A program made the translations under genes and the position numbers. 64,000 nt of DNA from Thioflexithrix psekupsensis (GTDB lineage: Bacteria > Pseudomonadota > Gammaproteobacteria > Beggiatoales > Beggiatoaceae), in the NCBI RefSeq assembly GCF_002149925.1, contig NZ_MSLT01000012.1, positions 1,108,501-1,172,500 on the forward strand. Reading direction: 5' to 3'. The notes beneath the pieces were generated by a model. That model saw only the letters and a program-made list of their open reading frames with translations, searched no databases and was not told where the DNA came from. Positions 26,603 through 36,613 of this stretch are shown here, one piece after another. Within the stretch, counting starts at the first letter, position 1. Each line of letters begins with the position of its first letter.

Positions 26603-28777
26603 TTAAATAACCCGCTGCAACACAATCCCCGCTAAGGGCGGTAAAGTGACCGTTATCGAATGGCGTTGATTCATCCAAGGCAATTCTTCGCTTAACAATT
26701 CTGAATTGGTGACATGACTGCCGCCGTATTGTTGCGCGTCGGAGTTAAAAATTTCTCGATATAACCCCGGATGATACACACCAATACGATAACCATGACG
26801 TGGCACAGGAGTAAAATTCAAGATCACCACCAATTCGTCATCCTCACAACGACGCATATACGCAATCACCGATTGCCCCGCATCGTGACAATCCACCCAA
26901 CTAAATCCAGCTCCCTCAAAATCATAACGATGTAAAGCATCGTATTGACGATAAAGTTGATTTAAATCAGAGACTAACAATTGCATTCCGCTGTGATGGG
27001 GATAGTCTAACAATGACCATTCCAAAGCCCGCGCCTCATTCCATTCTAAACCATGCGCGAATTCTCCCCCCATAAACAACAATTTTTTACCCGGATAAGT
27101 CCACTGATAAGTGAATAATAAACGCAAATTCGCAAAACGTTGCCATGAGTCACCGGGCATTTTATCCAACAGCGAACGTTTACCATGCACCACTTCGTCG
27201 TGCGAAAACGGCAACACGAAATTTTCACTAAACGCATACAACATGCCAAAGGTCAAATGTTGATGGTGATAGGCGCGAAAAATAGGGTCTTGTGACATGT
27301 AAGTCAAGGTGTCGTGCATCCAACCCATATTCCACTTCATATTAAAGCCCAAGCCACCTACCCATGTAGGACGTGTCACTTGCGGCCAACTGGTCGATTC
27401 CTCGGCAATCATCAATACGCCCGGACATTCTTGATGCACGATGGTATTTAATTGTCTTAGAAAATCAATGGCTTCTAAATTTTCATTACCACCGTACTGG
27501 TTAGGAATCCACTCGCCCGCTTGGCGGGAGTAATCCAAGTATAAAATAGAAGCCACCGCATCCACGCGCAAACCATCAATATGAAATTCGCTTAACCAAT
27601 ATAAAGCGTTAGAAATCAGAAAACTACGCACTTCATTGCGGCCATAATTAAAAATCAATGTTCCCCAATCTCGATGCTCTCCTTGACGCGGGTCAGCGTA
27701 TTCGTATAAAGCCGTTCCATCAAACCAAGCCAAACCATGGGCATCTTTGGGAAAATGTCCCGGCACCCAATCGAGTAAAACGCCTAAATCATTCTGATGA
27801 CACTGATCGATAAAATAACGCAAATCATCCGGCGAACCATAGCGACTGGTCGGCGCGAAAAATCCCACCGTCTGATAACCCCAAGACGCATCTAAGGGAT
27901 GTTCCGATACGGGAAGTAATTCCAAATGCGTAAAACCTAATTTTTTCACATAAGGAATCAGTTGTTCAGCCAATTCTCGATAGCTGAGAAATTCACCATC
28001 GGCATGACGTTGCCATGAGCCGAGATGGACTTCATAAATGCTCATGGGTTGACGTAACCAAGCGTTAGGCTGGGCGCGTTGTTCTAGCCATGCTTGATCG
28101 TCCCACTGATGTTGGGTTATGGGGACGACATAACTGGCGGTATTGGGACGTTTTTCCGCACCTTGTGCATAAGGGTCTGCTTTTAAAAAGACAGACTGCG
28201 TTTCCCGATGAGAAATTTCGTATTTATACACCGTGCCAGTCGGCAATTGGGGAATAAACAATTCCCAAATTCCCACACCTTCGCGCACCCGCATTTGATG
28301 TATTCGTCCATCCCATTGGTTAAAATCCCCAACAACACTGACCCGCTGCGCATTCGGAGCCCACACCGCAAAACGCACGCCTTCAATCCCTGCCACTTCG
28401 CACGGGTGCGCACCAAGGAAACGTTGCGCATAAAAATGTTGTCCTTGCGCAAATAAATGCAGATCAAAATCAGTCAGTAACGGCGACGGAAAACTATACG
28501 GATCATAAGTGGTATGCAGCGTGCCATCTTGCGCTTGCCACTGAAGCTGATAAGGCAACGACGGCATCTCTCCGCGCCATTCAAACAAAGCCGTGTCACC
28601 AAGCCGTTGCAAAGGCGCATCGGGCGACAACCACACCGCCACCGCATGAGGTAAATGCACTCGCAACAGATTTTCTCCATTTTCAAGCTGCCGTCCAAGC
28701 ACTTCAAATGGATTGTGATGACGTGCTGACAATAAGGCATGTTGTGCGGGCGTTAAAATAGGATATATTTCAGTCAT
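26603..28777 (-). CDS. glgB: 1,4-alpha-glucan branching enzyme
   Basis: A 724-residue GH13 enzyme that makes alpha-1,6 branches in glycogen. Domains in order: N-terminal module (about 20-110, NPFEVLGRQ), CBM48 (about 125-215, [20 protein letters not shown]), catalytic barrel (about 250-620) and C-terminal beta domain. Catalytic motifs: [15 protein letters not shown] (nucleophile Asp), [10 protein letters not shown] (acid Glu) and [10 protein letters not shown]. Length matches E. coli GlgB (728). It is transcribed alone and diverges from nadD. It partners glgA at 14106-15599. Confidence 0.97.
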   Translation of the reverse strand: MTEIYPILTPAQHALLSARHHNPFEVLGRQLENGENLLRVHLPHAVAVWLSPDAPLQRLGDTALFEWRGEMPSLPYQLQWQAQDGTLHTTYDPYSFPSPLLTDFDLHLFAQGQHFYAQRFLGAHPCEVAGIEGVRFAVWAPNAQRVSVVGDFNQWDGRIHQMRVREGVGIWELFIPQLPTGTVYKYEISHRETQSVFLKADPYAQGAEKRPNTASYVVPITQHQWDDQAWLEQRAQPNAWLRQPMSIYEVHLGSWQRHADGEFLSYRELAEQLIPYVKKLGFTHLELLPVSEHPLDASWGYQTVGFFAPTSRYGSPDDLRYFIDQCHQNDLGVLLDWVPGHFPKDAHGLAWFDGTALYEYADPRQGEHRDWGTLIFNYGRNEVRSFLISNALYWLSEFHIDGLRVDAVASILYLDYSRQAGEWIPNQYGGNENLEAIDFLRQLNTIVHQECPGVLMIAEESTSWPQVTRPTWVGGLGFNMKWNMGWMHDTLTYMSQDPIFRAYHHQHLTFGMLYAFSENFVLPFSHDEVVHGKRSLLDKMPGDSWQRFANLRLLFTYQWTYPGKKLLFMGGEFAHGLEWNEARALEWSLLDYPHHSGMQLLVSDLNQLYRQYDALHRYDFEGAGFSWVDCHDAGQSVIAYMRRCEDDELVVILNFTPVPRHGYRIGVYHPGLYREIFNSDAQQYGGSHVTNSELLSEELPWMNQRHSITVTLPPLAGIVLQRVI

Positions 28778-29119
28778 GAGAATTTTGCGTATTGGTCAAA
28801 AATGAATGGAATGAATGCGTGGTGGGGCGCGTTATTTTTCTTGGCTCATGGGGTTTTATGGTTACGTCACGTTGATTTTCATAGGGCGTTTTTTGCTACG
28901 GGTAGGGAATGATAACAAAATGACCGCGAAAAAGTGACAGGAAATCCTAACCGTATCCGCACGAAATGTATACAGCGGAAAGAAAACGGTGTTTATTGAT
29001 TCTTCATGGTCAAATACGGCAAAATTGGCCTTCTTTCACAGATTTCACAGACTCAACCCTTGACAGGGACATCATTGCCCATTCTTGTATCCACCAGCTT
29101 CTACGTAAAACCATCCATC
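28778..29119. other. Divergent intergenic region between glgB and nadD
   Basis: This 342-bp spacer must hold the promoters of both glgB and nadD. A frame in line with nadD is open back to 29006 (ATG), but its residues (MVKYGKIGLLSQISQTQPL) do not resemble NadD, so I treat it as untranslated. I see no convincing hairpin or RNA gene. Confidence 0.4.
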
Positions 29120-29776
29120 ATGCAAAACAACCCTTCAAACGTTAAACCGATTGGCTTATTAGGAGGCACATTTGACCCCATTCATCATGGGCATTTGCGG
29201 CTGGCGTTGGAACTGTACGAACGATTGGAATTGGCGGAAGTGCGTTTATTGCCAGCAGCCAGCCCGCCGCATAAAAATCAACCCATGGCCGATGGTCAAT
29301 TGCGTTTAGCAATGGTACAAGCGGCGGTGGCAGGTGTGACAGGTTTGGTGGCCGATGGGCGAGAACTGAAGCGCACAGGGCGTTCCTACACCATTGACAC
29401 CTTGATCGATGTGCGAAACGAAATCGGCACCGAACAAGCCTTGTATTTGATGATGGGAATGGATGCGTTCATGAATCTTAACACATGGCATCGTTGGCGA
29501 GAATTGTTAGATTTTGCGCACTTATTGGTGGTGCGACGGCCGGGGGCTTTGCAACCGCTTTCACATGAGCTACAAGAATGGTTTCGCGCCCATCAAGCCC
29601 ACCCCGACGAAGCCAAAGCCCATTGTGCGACAGGGACTATTTTATCCATAGATATACCCGGCTTAATGATTTCTTCTACCCAAATTCGCGCCTTATTGGC
29701 TGAGGGAAAAAATCCCCGTTATTTATTACCTTCTAGCGTATTAGATTTGATTGAACAATATCAATTGTATCGCTAA
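29120..29776 (+). CDS. nadD: Nicotinate-nucleotide adenylyltransferase
   Basis: A 218-residue enzyme joining nicotinate mononucleotide and ATP in NAD synthesis. The nucleotidyltransferase motif GGTFDPIHHGHLRLALEL is at residues 14-31 and ISSTQIRALLAEG near the C-terminus. The ATG at 29120 gives a start (MQNNPSNVKPIGLLGG) that fits family length. No strong ribosome-binding site is visible. The stop codon abuts the convergent OmpA-like gene at 29777. Confidence 0.94.
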   Translation: MQNNPSNVKPIGLLGGTFDPIHHGHLRLALELYERLELAEVRLLPAASPPHKNQPMADGQLRLAMVQAAVAGVTGLVADGRELKRTGRSYTIDTLIDVRNEIGTEQALYLMMGMDAFMNLNTWHRWRELLDFAHLLVVRRPGALQPLSHELQEWFRAHQAHPDEAKAHCATGTILSIDIPGLMISSTQIRALLAEGKNPRYLLPSSVLDLIEQYQLYR

Positions 29777-30865
29777 TTATTCCATTGTTTTTAATTCTGA
29801 CATAGAGACATGGGTTAATAGTGTTATTTCAACCCGACGATTATTAGCGCGGCCGATTTCTGTACTGTTATCATCAATGGGAAACAGATCGCCGTGGGCT
29901 TTTACTTGAATGCGAGACCCATCCACACCTTCATTTAACAAGGCTTCTCGCACCGCTAAAGCCCGTCGTTGTGATAAATCTTGATTATAATCGGCTTGGC
30001 CGCGGTTATCGGTGTGGCCTTCGATTAAAATGGGATAATTCGCGTAATGATTAAATGCTCTGGCCAGACGTTTTAATACTTTTAAATGTCCGCGTTTTAA
30101 TTCCGCGCTGCCGCTGGAGAAAACCACATCTTTTAAAATAAAAACATATCCCATTTCAGCCACATGACTGTTTAACGATTCTGCGGTGTCCATTGGGTTT
30201 AATTTAAATTCATCTAAGATAAAGCTTATCTCATTGTCTGTCAGGGCATGTAAAGTCAATTGTCCCGCAGAGGCATTTGAAGGGACGGGAGGCGGAAACG
30301 TGTCATTTGATGGTTGAACTAAATGAGATTGCGTGAGTTGAATTAATGCTTGACGTTGTTGTTCTAATGACACCATTTGTTTTGCCAAGTCTAACCATGT
30401 TGGTTTTTCTGGGGTTAATTCGGTGCGGGTTGGCGAATCCAATGGGGTGATCGGTTGATTTTCAGACGCACTGTGGGGCATATTTTCCGTTTCTTCTTCT
30501 GCATCTGTGGGGGGCGTTTCGGGCAAATGCGGCATAATGGCCTGCATTAAGGCCACTCTGGATGCTTCTAACAAGCGAATCTGCTCATTTAATTGGCTCC
30601 AAGACACCTCAGCAGGCGGTGGTGTTTCAGGCACAGGCTTTGGTGTAGTGTATTTATCCACAGGCATTGGATTAGACGATGTCTCCATTGTGGTCACTGT
30701 CAAAGGTGGCAGCGGCGCAACGGGCGGAGTCGGTAAAACTTCTGGCGATACGCCAGTGGGTTCGGTGGATTCGGGGGGGTCTCTTTTGAGAAAAAAAGCC
30801 ACCGCCAAACTCATCGCCAACGCCACTAAAATCACGCCAATCATCAAAGGTCGGGTAAATAAGCC
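29777..30865 (-). CDS. OmpA-family peptidoglycan-binding protein, inner-membrane anchored
   Basis: A 362-residue protein: one N-terminal membrane segment (MIGVILVALAMSLAVAFFL), a long Pro/Glu/Thr-rich linker (about 30-215, with coiled-coil patches WSQLNEQIRLLEASRVALMQ and LAKQMVSLEQQRQALIQL), then an OmpA C-domain (about 245-355) with VVFSSGSAELKRGHLKVLKR, ILIEGHTDNRGQADYN and LSQRRALAVREALL. This domain binds peptidoglycan. I prefer the ATG at 30865 (MGLFTRPLM). A frame from 30916 would overlap the CUB-like gene by 37 bp. It probably spans from membrane to cell wall and acts with the upstream secreted protein. Confidence 0.85.
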   Translation of the reverse strand, partial: GLFTRPLMIGVILVALAMSLAVAFFLKRDPPESTEPTGVSPEVLPTPPVAPLPPLTVTTMETSSNPMPVDKYTTPKPVPETPPPAEVSWSQLNEQIRLLEASRVALMQAIMPHLPETPPTDAEEETENMPHSASENQPITPLDSPTRTELTPEKPTWLDLAKQMVSLEQQRQALIQLTQSHLVQPSNDTFPPPVPSNASAGQLTLHALTDNEISFILDEFKLNPMDTAESLNSHVAEMGYVFILKDVVFSSGSAELKRGHLKVLKRLARAFNHYANYPILIEGHTDNRGQADYNQDLSQRRALAVREALLNEGVDGSRIQVKAHGDLFPIDDNSTEIGRANNRRVEITLLTHVSMSELKTME

Positions 30866-30879
30866 CATGTTTTGTCCCA

Positions 30880-31989
30880 CTACTGAAAATTCGTCTGTTC
30901 GATGCGCGTGATCCATTGTTGCAACTGCTGCTCACTGTGTTCAATGGCGGTCATCATTTTTTGCAATTCGCTGACATTAATCATCTGATTTAATTCAATC
31001 ATGCTGCTTTGTCGCAAAGATGCCGTATTAGCCACTTGTTCATAGACTTTACCGTTCATTTCGATGAGATAAAGTAAAATATTAATTTGATTAGAATGGT
31101 GTTTTAACTGTTTTTCTATCTCGATTTGGTGGTTGTGGAAATTTTTCCAAATGCGAATTTGCGCTTCAATCGAGCGCGCAATATTGCGATAGCCGTCAAT
31201 GGCGAATTGCAATTTCTGTTTCTCTACCGCTTCCACATCCGTTTCTAATTGGGATTGGGATTGGTCTAATAGACTTAAATGGCGTTGTCGATTTTGTTCT
31301 AATTTATCGACTTGTCGTTGAGTATTTGCTTGTAGATTTTGCAATTTTTCCCATTGTTCTTGATGTTTTTGTAACAGGCTGAGACGGTAACTGGCCATGT
31401 TTTGATACGCCAAAGCAATTAACTTTAATTGGCTTAACGTGCGCATGGTCAGTGTTTGCGGTTCAATGCGGTGTGCGCTGGATGCGGTGGTTTCGGTGTG
31501 CAATTTTTTCAATTCAAATAAGCGGGTTTGCACATCTGTCAATGCGGGTTGTGTCCCATGTTCCATAACCACGCGAATGGCATTAAGTAAATCGTCTTTA
31601 ATCTCTTGAAAAATATTGGGTAAGCCGCGTTGCTCAATGCTAACCGTCGCGCCTTTGCCCACCGTACGGCCGTCAGAAAAGAAAAAAACCCGTATAGAAC
31701 TGCCTGAAACCGTCAATTGTTCTTCAAAGTTTCCGCGAAATTCTTTCACTCGTCTTCCTGCACTGTCAAAAATGCGCAAATAATCACAACATTCCTCAGT
31801 TTCTCCACTGATTTTTACCGTTAATTCTTCCGCACCATCAATGTGCAGCACTCGGCTTAATTGGCTATTATTCTCATAAGGAGTGGGAGTGGCGAAATGA
31901 ATTTGTTGTTCTAATTGCGCCCAGACTATTTTTTGCGAAATGAAGAGGAAAATAAACGCACTCAATAAAAATATTTTCTTGACTAACAT
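30880..31989 (-). CDS. Secreted CUB-like / coiled-coil protein
   Basis: A 369-residue protein with a signal peptide (IFLLSAFIFLFISQKIVWAQ, cleavage near 25). Residues ~30-125 look like a CUB-type beta-sandwich: ECCDYLRIFDSAGRRVKEFR followed by SSIRVFFFSDGRTVGKGATV. This matches the Y-D-x-L-x-I-x-D ... F-x-S-D-x-S pattern of CUB domains. From ~130 on it is long alpha-helical coiled coil. It lies upstream of the OmpA-like gene on the same strand with a 14-bp gap, suggesting a joint envelope role. The CUB assignment is by pattern only. Confidence 0.72.
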   Translation of the reverse strand: MLVKKIFLLSAFIFLFISQKIVWAQLEQQIHFATPTPYENNSQLSRVLHIDGAEELTVKISGETEECCDYLRIFDSAGRRVKEFRGNFEEQLTVSGSSIRVFFFSDGRTVGKGATVSIEQRGLPNIFQEIKDDLLNAIRVVMEHGTQPALTDVQTRLFELKKLHTETTASSAHRIEPQTLTMRTLSQLKLIALAYQNMASYRLSLLQKHQEQWEKLQNLQANTQRQVDKLEQNRQRHLSLLDQSQSQLETDVEAVEKQKLQFAIDGYRNIARSIEAQIRIWKNFHNHQIEIEKQLKHHSNQINILLYLIEMNGKVYEQVANTASLRQSSMIELNQMINVSELQKMMTAIEHSEQQLQQWITRIEQTNFQ

Positions 31990-32009
31990 AAGTTCAAAAA
32001 TAACCTGAA

Positions 32010-33386
32010 TTAAAGAAAAGTCACGCCCACTTGGAATAATCGCTCGACGGCGTTTATGCGGCGTTTATCGACTAGAAATAAAATCACGTGGTCTTCGGCT
32101 TCGATCACGGTATCATGGTGTGCCATTAAGACGTGATCACCGCGCACAATGGCACTGATGGTGGTGCCGGGGGGGAGGCGAATTTGATCAATACGACGGC
32201 CGACGACTTTAGAAGAGCGTTTGTCGCCGTGTGCGATGGCTTCGATGGCTTCAGCCGCGCCGCGCCGCAAGGAATGCACGACGACCACGTCCCCACGTCT
32301 TACGTGCGCCAGCAGTGTGCCAATGGTGGCTTGTTGGGGAGAAATGGCCACATCGATGGTGCTACTTTGCACTAAGTCAACGTAAGCGGCACGATTGATC
32401 AAGGCCATGACTTTGCGTGCGCCCATGCGTTTGGCCAGCATGGCGGAGAGAATATTGACTTGGTCGTCATTGGTCACGGCACAAAAAATGTCTGTTTCTT
32501 CAATATTTTCTTCGCGCAATAAATCTTCATCGGCGGCACTGCCTTGTAAAATAATGGTTTTATGCAGCACTTCGGAGATTTCTTCAGTGCGACTGCGCCG
32601 CGATTCGATTAACTTGATCAGGTATTTATTTTTTTCCAAAGCCTCCGCTAACCGCATCCCAATGTTACCGCCCCCCGCAATCATGATGCGTTTTATCGGA
32701 CGATCCAACTCTCGCAATGCTGACATGACCGTTAAAATGTCTTTCGTGGCGGCAATGAAAAATACTTCGTCATCCGCTTCGATCACGGTGTCGCCTTCGG
32801 GAATGATCGCCCGACCCCGCCGAAATAAAGCCGCAATCCGTGTTTTCACATTGGGAATGTAATCCTCTAGGGTACGCAAAGCGTGACCAATCAACGGCCC
32901 GCCATAAAATGCTTTGACCGCCACCAATTGCACTTTTCCTTCTGCAAAATCAAGCACTTGTAAGGCATCAGGATAATTGATTAGGCGTTGAATATGGTGT
33001 GTCACCAATTGTTCGGGGCTGATGATCATGTCAATCGCCAGCGAACCTGGGGCAAATATTTCTCGATGCAACAAGTAGTTGGCTTCGCGTACTCTGGCAA
33101 TTTTGGTGGGGGTTTGATACAGGGTATGGGCGATTTGACAGGCGATCATGTTGGTTTCATCGCTGTTGGTGACGGCGATGATCATGTCGGCATCTTCAGC
33201 CCCTGCTTTACGTAGAACATTAGGATGTGCGGCGTGGCCGACGACGGTACGCAAGTCGAGGTGATCTTGTAGGGTTTGTAATAGCAGGGAATTTTGATCA
33301 ATCACGGTGATGTCATTGGCTTCGACGGATAAGTTACTCGCCAACGAACTGCCCACTTGTCCCGCACCTAAAATTATAATTTTCAT
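32010..33386 (-). CDS. trkA: Trk potassium-uptake regulatory protein TrkA
   Basis: A 458-residue cytoplasmic protein made of two RCK-N/RCK-C halves that gates the TrkH/TrkG potassium channel by nucleotide binding. The first Rossmann motif is [16 protein letters not shown] at the start, and the second is [20 protein letters not shown] near residue 230. The ATG at 33386 gives the exact E. coli length. A TTG two codons upstream is less likely. No trkH is in the window. Confidence 0.96.
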   Translation of the reverse strand: MKIIILGAGQVGSSLASNLSVEANDITVIDQNSLLLQTLQDHLDLRTVVGHAAHPNVLRKAGAEDADMIIAVTNSDETNMIACQIAHTLYQTPTKIARVREANYLLHREIFAPGSLAIDMIISPEQLVTHHIQRLINYPDALQVLDFAEGKVQLVAVKAFYGGPLIGHALRTLEDYIPNVKTRIAALFRRGRAIIPEGDTVIEADDEVFFIAATKDILTVMSALRELDRPIKRIMIAGGGNIGMRLAEALEKNKYLIKLIESRRSRTEEISEVLHKTIILQGSAADEDLLREENIEETDIFCAVTNDDQVNILSAMLAKRMGARKVMALINRAAYVDLVQSSTIDVAISPQQATIGTLLAHVRRGDVVVVHSLRRGAAEAIEAIAHGDKRSSKVVGRRIDQIRLPPGTTISAIVRGDHVLMAHHDTVIEAEDHVILFLVDKRRINAVERLFQVGVTFL

Positions 33387-33476
33387 AGTCAATACAAATC
33401 GCCGCAGAATAATTCAAATGAAAAGTAGACCCATTGGTCGTTCTTTTATGTTCTACAAAAAACACGCAAAATTCTC

Positions 33477-34088
33477 TCACCGCTTGACTCGTCGATGATA
33501 CTTTTTAGCCAAATACAACACCACTTGACGACACATGTCAGCATCGGCATAGGCACGGTGAGGGGTAAGCGTATCAGGGAATTTTAAACCAATTTGCGCC
33601 GCCGCCTCGCCCAATCGTTGCCAAATAAACGCCTCATAATCCTCATCCCACTGCCCATAAAACGCCGCATACATCACCATCGCACAATGCACCACCAACG
33701 GTTGCATCGCCACAATTTGATAACGACGCGCCGTCTGCGCGATCAAACGCAAATCAAAAGCACGGTTATAAATCACCACCGGATGTTGTTGTAATAGCGC
33801 ATTCAGCGACGGCCACACTTCGGCAAAAGTGGGCGCGTCGCGTACCATTTCATTGGCAATGCCGTGTACTGATTCTGCTTGCCATGGGATTGGCGATTGC
33901 GGACGAATTAAGGTGTCTAATAAAGGCGTGCCTTCTCGATCTAACACTGCAATTTCAATCACTTCTGCGTGCTGATCGATGCCTGTCGTTTCGGTATCCA
34001 AGAAAATGGGCTGTTGTGCCAATATTTCCCGTGCCTGCTGTATTGCAGTACGACGGGCGGATAACTTTTGACGTTGGCTTAATGGCAT
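33477..34088 (-). CDS. DEDDh 3'-5' exonuclease (DnaQ/RNase T-like)
   Basis: A 203-residue exonuclease-fold protein with the four acidic motifs: PIFLDTETTGID (Exo I), VIYNRAFDLRLI (Exo II), and HRAYADADMCRQV (Exo III, with H and D). SVHGIANEMV is also typical of DnaQ-type domains. It has no polymerase-binding extension, so it is more likely a stand-alone DNA or RNA trimming enzyme. Neighbours do not clarify its substrate. Confidence 0.88.
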   Translation of the reverse strand: MPLSQRQKLSARRTAIQQAREILAQQPIFLDTETTGIDQHAEVIEIAVLDREGTPLLDTLIRPQSPIPWQAESVHGIANEMVRDAPTFAEVWPSLNALLQQHPVVIYNRAFDLRLIAQTARRYQIVAMQPLVVHCAMVMYAAFYGQWDEDYEAFIWQRLGEAAAQIGLKFPDTLTPHRAYADADMCRQVVLYLAKKYHRRVKR

Positions 34089-34112
34089 AATCGTTTATTC
34101 CCATACCTGCCC

Positions 34113-35108
34113 TTATGCGACTTGTCCTTGTGTTTGTGTTTGCGTTTGACTTGGGCTTGTTTGACTACTGCTGAAATAAACACTCTCAATTTGACTGTGA
34201 ACGTTAATTAAACCCAATTGCAATTCATCCATAAATTCATGCAATCCCGTATAAGCCAATTTCTGCATATCCGCCCCCTGAACTTGTCGCCGCAAACGCG
34301 CCAATTGTCGCAAAGGTAAATCATTTTTTGGCAAACTGTTCAAACAATGCTCCACCGTCCCCAAACAAAAACTAAATGCCCGCGGAAATTGTTGATTTTG
34401 CAACAGAAAATGCAAGACATCTGGCCCTCGCACCCGCGAACGCACATGATGGCGATACATTTGATAGGCACTCAATGATTTTAAAACACTCATCCATTGA
34501 ATATTATCAAAAGGCGTTAAATTAATACTTGCCTCTTCGCCTTGCTCTAATTTTGGCAATAAATTGGCAGAACGCACGTCTAAAATGCGCGTGGTCATAT
34601 CCGCTCGTTCCAAATAACTGCCCATGCGCATAAAATTATACCCATCGCCACGGCTCATGGTGCCGGCAATTAAGCCTGTGATTAGTTGGCTACTTTCAAT
34701 GACATGTTTTAAAAAATCGTAACGAGTGCGTTTATTTAACGCATTATTCACATTACTTTTTACGTACAAATAAAGATCGTTCAATTGTTCCCAAGCACCG
34801 GATGGCACAATGTCACGAGTAGTACGCATATTTTCTCGCGCCATCGACAATGCACTGAGAACAGAACTGGGATTTTCTATATCCACCAATAAAAAGCGCG
34901 TAATGTTATATTCATTGGCTTCTTGAGACGTGCGATAGAATAGGTCTTCCCCGCCAGTAATGGCAATCAATGGCTGCCAACCAAATGTCATTTGTTTAGG
35001 CAAATCTAATAATAAATGCGTATTGACATTAATCAAACGCGCCGTATTTTCAGCACGTTCAATATAACGCGCCATCCAATAAATATTACTAGCGACTCTC
35101 GATAACAT
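34113..35108 (-). CDS. Alpha-E domain protein (DUF403)
   Basis: A 331-residue all-helical protein beginning MLSRVASNIYWMARYIERAENTARLINVN, the family signature. EMERADMTTR-like motifs occur in YLERADMTTRILDVR. The C-terminus is a Gln/Thr/Ser tail. Alpha-E proteins are almost always encoded next to a circularly permuted ATP-grasp enzyme and a transglutaminase-like protease, as here (2-bp gap to the ATP-grasp gene). The cluster probably makes and processes an isopeptide-linked product, which is unknown. Confidence 0.92.
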   Translation of the reverse strand: MLSRVASNIYWMARYIERAENTARLINVNTHLLLDLPKQMTFGWQPLIAITGGEDLFYRTSQEANEYNITRFLLVDIENPSSVLSALSMARENMRTTRDIVPSGAWEQLNDLYLYVKSNVNNALNKRTRYDFLKHVIESSQLITGLIAGTMSRGDGYNFMRMGSYLERADMTTRILDVRSANLLPKLEQGEEASINLTPFDNIQWMSVLKSLSAYQMYRHHVRSRVRGPDVLHFLLQNQQFPRAFSFCLGTVEHCLNSLPKNDLPLRQLARLRRQVQGADMQKLAYTGLHEFMDELQLGLINVHSQIESVYFSSSQTSPSQTQTQTQGQVA

Positions 35109-35110
35109 TC

Positions 35111-36565
35111 TTATTTTCCTTCTGTGTCGATAATCCAGGTGTCTTTACTGCCGCCGCCTTGAGACGAATTCACCACCAACGATCCTTTACGCATGGCCAC
35201 CCGCGTTAAGCCACCATTAGTGACATACGTGGTGTCGCTTTGCAAAATAAAAGGACGTAAATCGACGTGGCGCGGCTCAACACGCGAATCACTGCATAAC
35301 GTGGGCGTGGTAGAAAGGGATAAGGTGGGTTGTGCAATATAATTGCGGGGGTCTTTTTTAATGAATTCGGCAAATTGTTCGCGTTCTTGACTGCTAGAAT
35401 GCGGGCCAACCAACATGCCATATCCACCCGATTCGTTGGCCGGTTTCACCACCAATTTATCCAAATTCGCTAACACATAATTGCATTGTTTCTCATCCAT
35501 ACAACGATAGGTTTCTACATTGGGAATAATCGGGTCTTCGCCCAAATAATATTTAATAATATCCGGCACAAAAGAATAAACCACTTTATCATCAGCCACC
35601 CCTGCTCCCGGTGCATTGGCTAATGCCACATTGCCTTTACGCCATGCCCGCATTAACCCTTTTACCCCTAACATGGAATCAGGATTAAAGGCTTCTGGGT
35701 CTAAGAAAGAATCATCAATGCGACGATAAATCACATCCACTCGTTTTAAGCCGTCAATATTGCGCATATAAACACAATCATCATCTCCCACGACTAAATC
35801 CGATCCTTCGACCAATTCCGCGCCCATATTTTGCGCCAAATAAGAATGTTCAAAATAAGCCGAATTATAAATACCGGGCGTTAAAACCACCACTTGCGGA
35901 TAATCCAATGGTCGCGGTGAAATCGAAGCCAACATGTCGTATAAACGTGAAGGATATTCATCGACGGGCTGAATATATTGATTTTCAAATAACTCTGGCC
36001 AAACCCGTTTCATTACCGAACGATTTTCTAACATATAAGAAACGCCAGAAGGCACACGCAAATTATCTTCTAATACATAAAGAGTCCCATCTTTATCACG
36101 CACTAAATCACTGCCACAAATATGCGCCCAAACATCCAAAGGGGGTTTAATCCCAATACATTGTTCACGAAAATTTTTAGAACTTTTTAATAATTCTCTG
36201 GGGAATTGGCCATCTTTAACGATTTTTTGCTCATGATATAAATCGTTAATAAACAAGTTTAATGCAGTCACACGTTGAGTCAAACCCGCTTCAGTATGAT
36301 CCCATTCTTTTTTGGGAATAATGCGCGGAATAATATCCATCGGCCATGCCCGATCAATGGTACTGCCTTCAAAATAAACCGTAAAAGTAATGCCCATCAC
36401 CATAATGGCCAATTCAGCCGCATCTTTACGGGCTTTTAATTCCTCGTCATTTAATGCGCCGAGATAATGACATAATTCTGCGGCCGCAGGACGCGGGGTA
36501 TCAACCTGCGCCAATAATTCATCATACGTTTTTTGTGCGTCGTAATTCTTCCAATCGACAAGCAT
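35111..36565 (-). CDS. Circularly permuted ATP-grasp type 2 enzyme (DUF404/DUF407)
   Basis: A 484-residue putative peptide-bond-forming ATPase. Signature segments: IPRIIPKKEWDHTEAGLTQR, GVSYMLENRSVMKRVWPELF, VDVIYRRIDDSFLDPEAF, LVVKPANESGGYGMLVGPH and DLRPFILQ. ATP-grasp enzymes ligate a carboxylate to an amine through an acyl phosphate. It is the first or middle gene of the alpha-E / ATP-grasp / transglutaminase set, all on the minus strand. The usual ribosome-binding purine run (AAAGGAGATAGG) precedes the ATG. Confidence 0.94.
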   Translation of the reverse strand: MLVDWKNYDAQKTYDELLAQVDTPRPAAAELCHYLGALNDEELKARKDAAELAIMVMGITFTVYFEGSTIDRAWPMDIIPRIIPKKEWDHTEAGLTQRVTALNLFINDLYHEQKIVKDGQFPRELLKSSKNFREQCIGIKPPLDVWAHICGSDLVRDKDGTLYVLEDNLRVPSGVSYMLENRSVMKRVWPELFENQYIQPVDEYPSRLYDMLASISPRPLDYPQVVVLTPGIYNSAYFEHSYLAQNMGAELVEGSDLVVGDDDCVYMRNIDGLKRVDVIYRRIDDSFLDPEAFNPDSMLGVKGLMRAWRKGNVALANAPGAGVADDKVVYSFVPDIIKYYLGEDPIIPNVETYRCMDEKQCNYVLANLDKLVVKPANESGGYGMLVGPHSSSQEREQFAEFIKKDPRNYIAQPTLSLSTTPTLCSDSRVEPRHVDLRPFILQSDTTYVTNGGLTRVAMRKGSLVVNSSQGGGSKDTWIIDTEGK

Positions 36566-36613
36566 AACCTATCTCCTTTTTAAAAAAAATCCTTGATAAA
36601 AAATCCGTGGCGA

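Noticed and set aside
32395..32862. 155-residue plus-strand frame inside trkA
   Set aside because: Opposite-strand shadow of a conserved gene.
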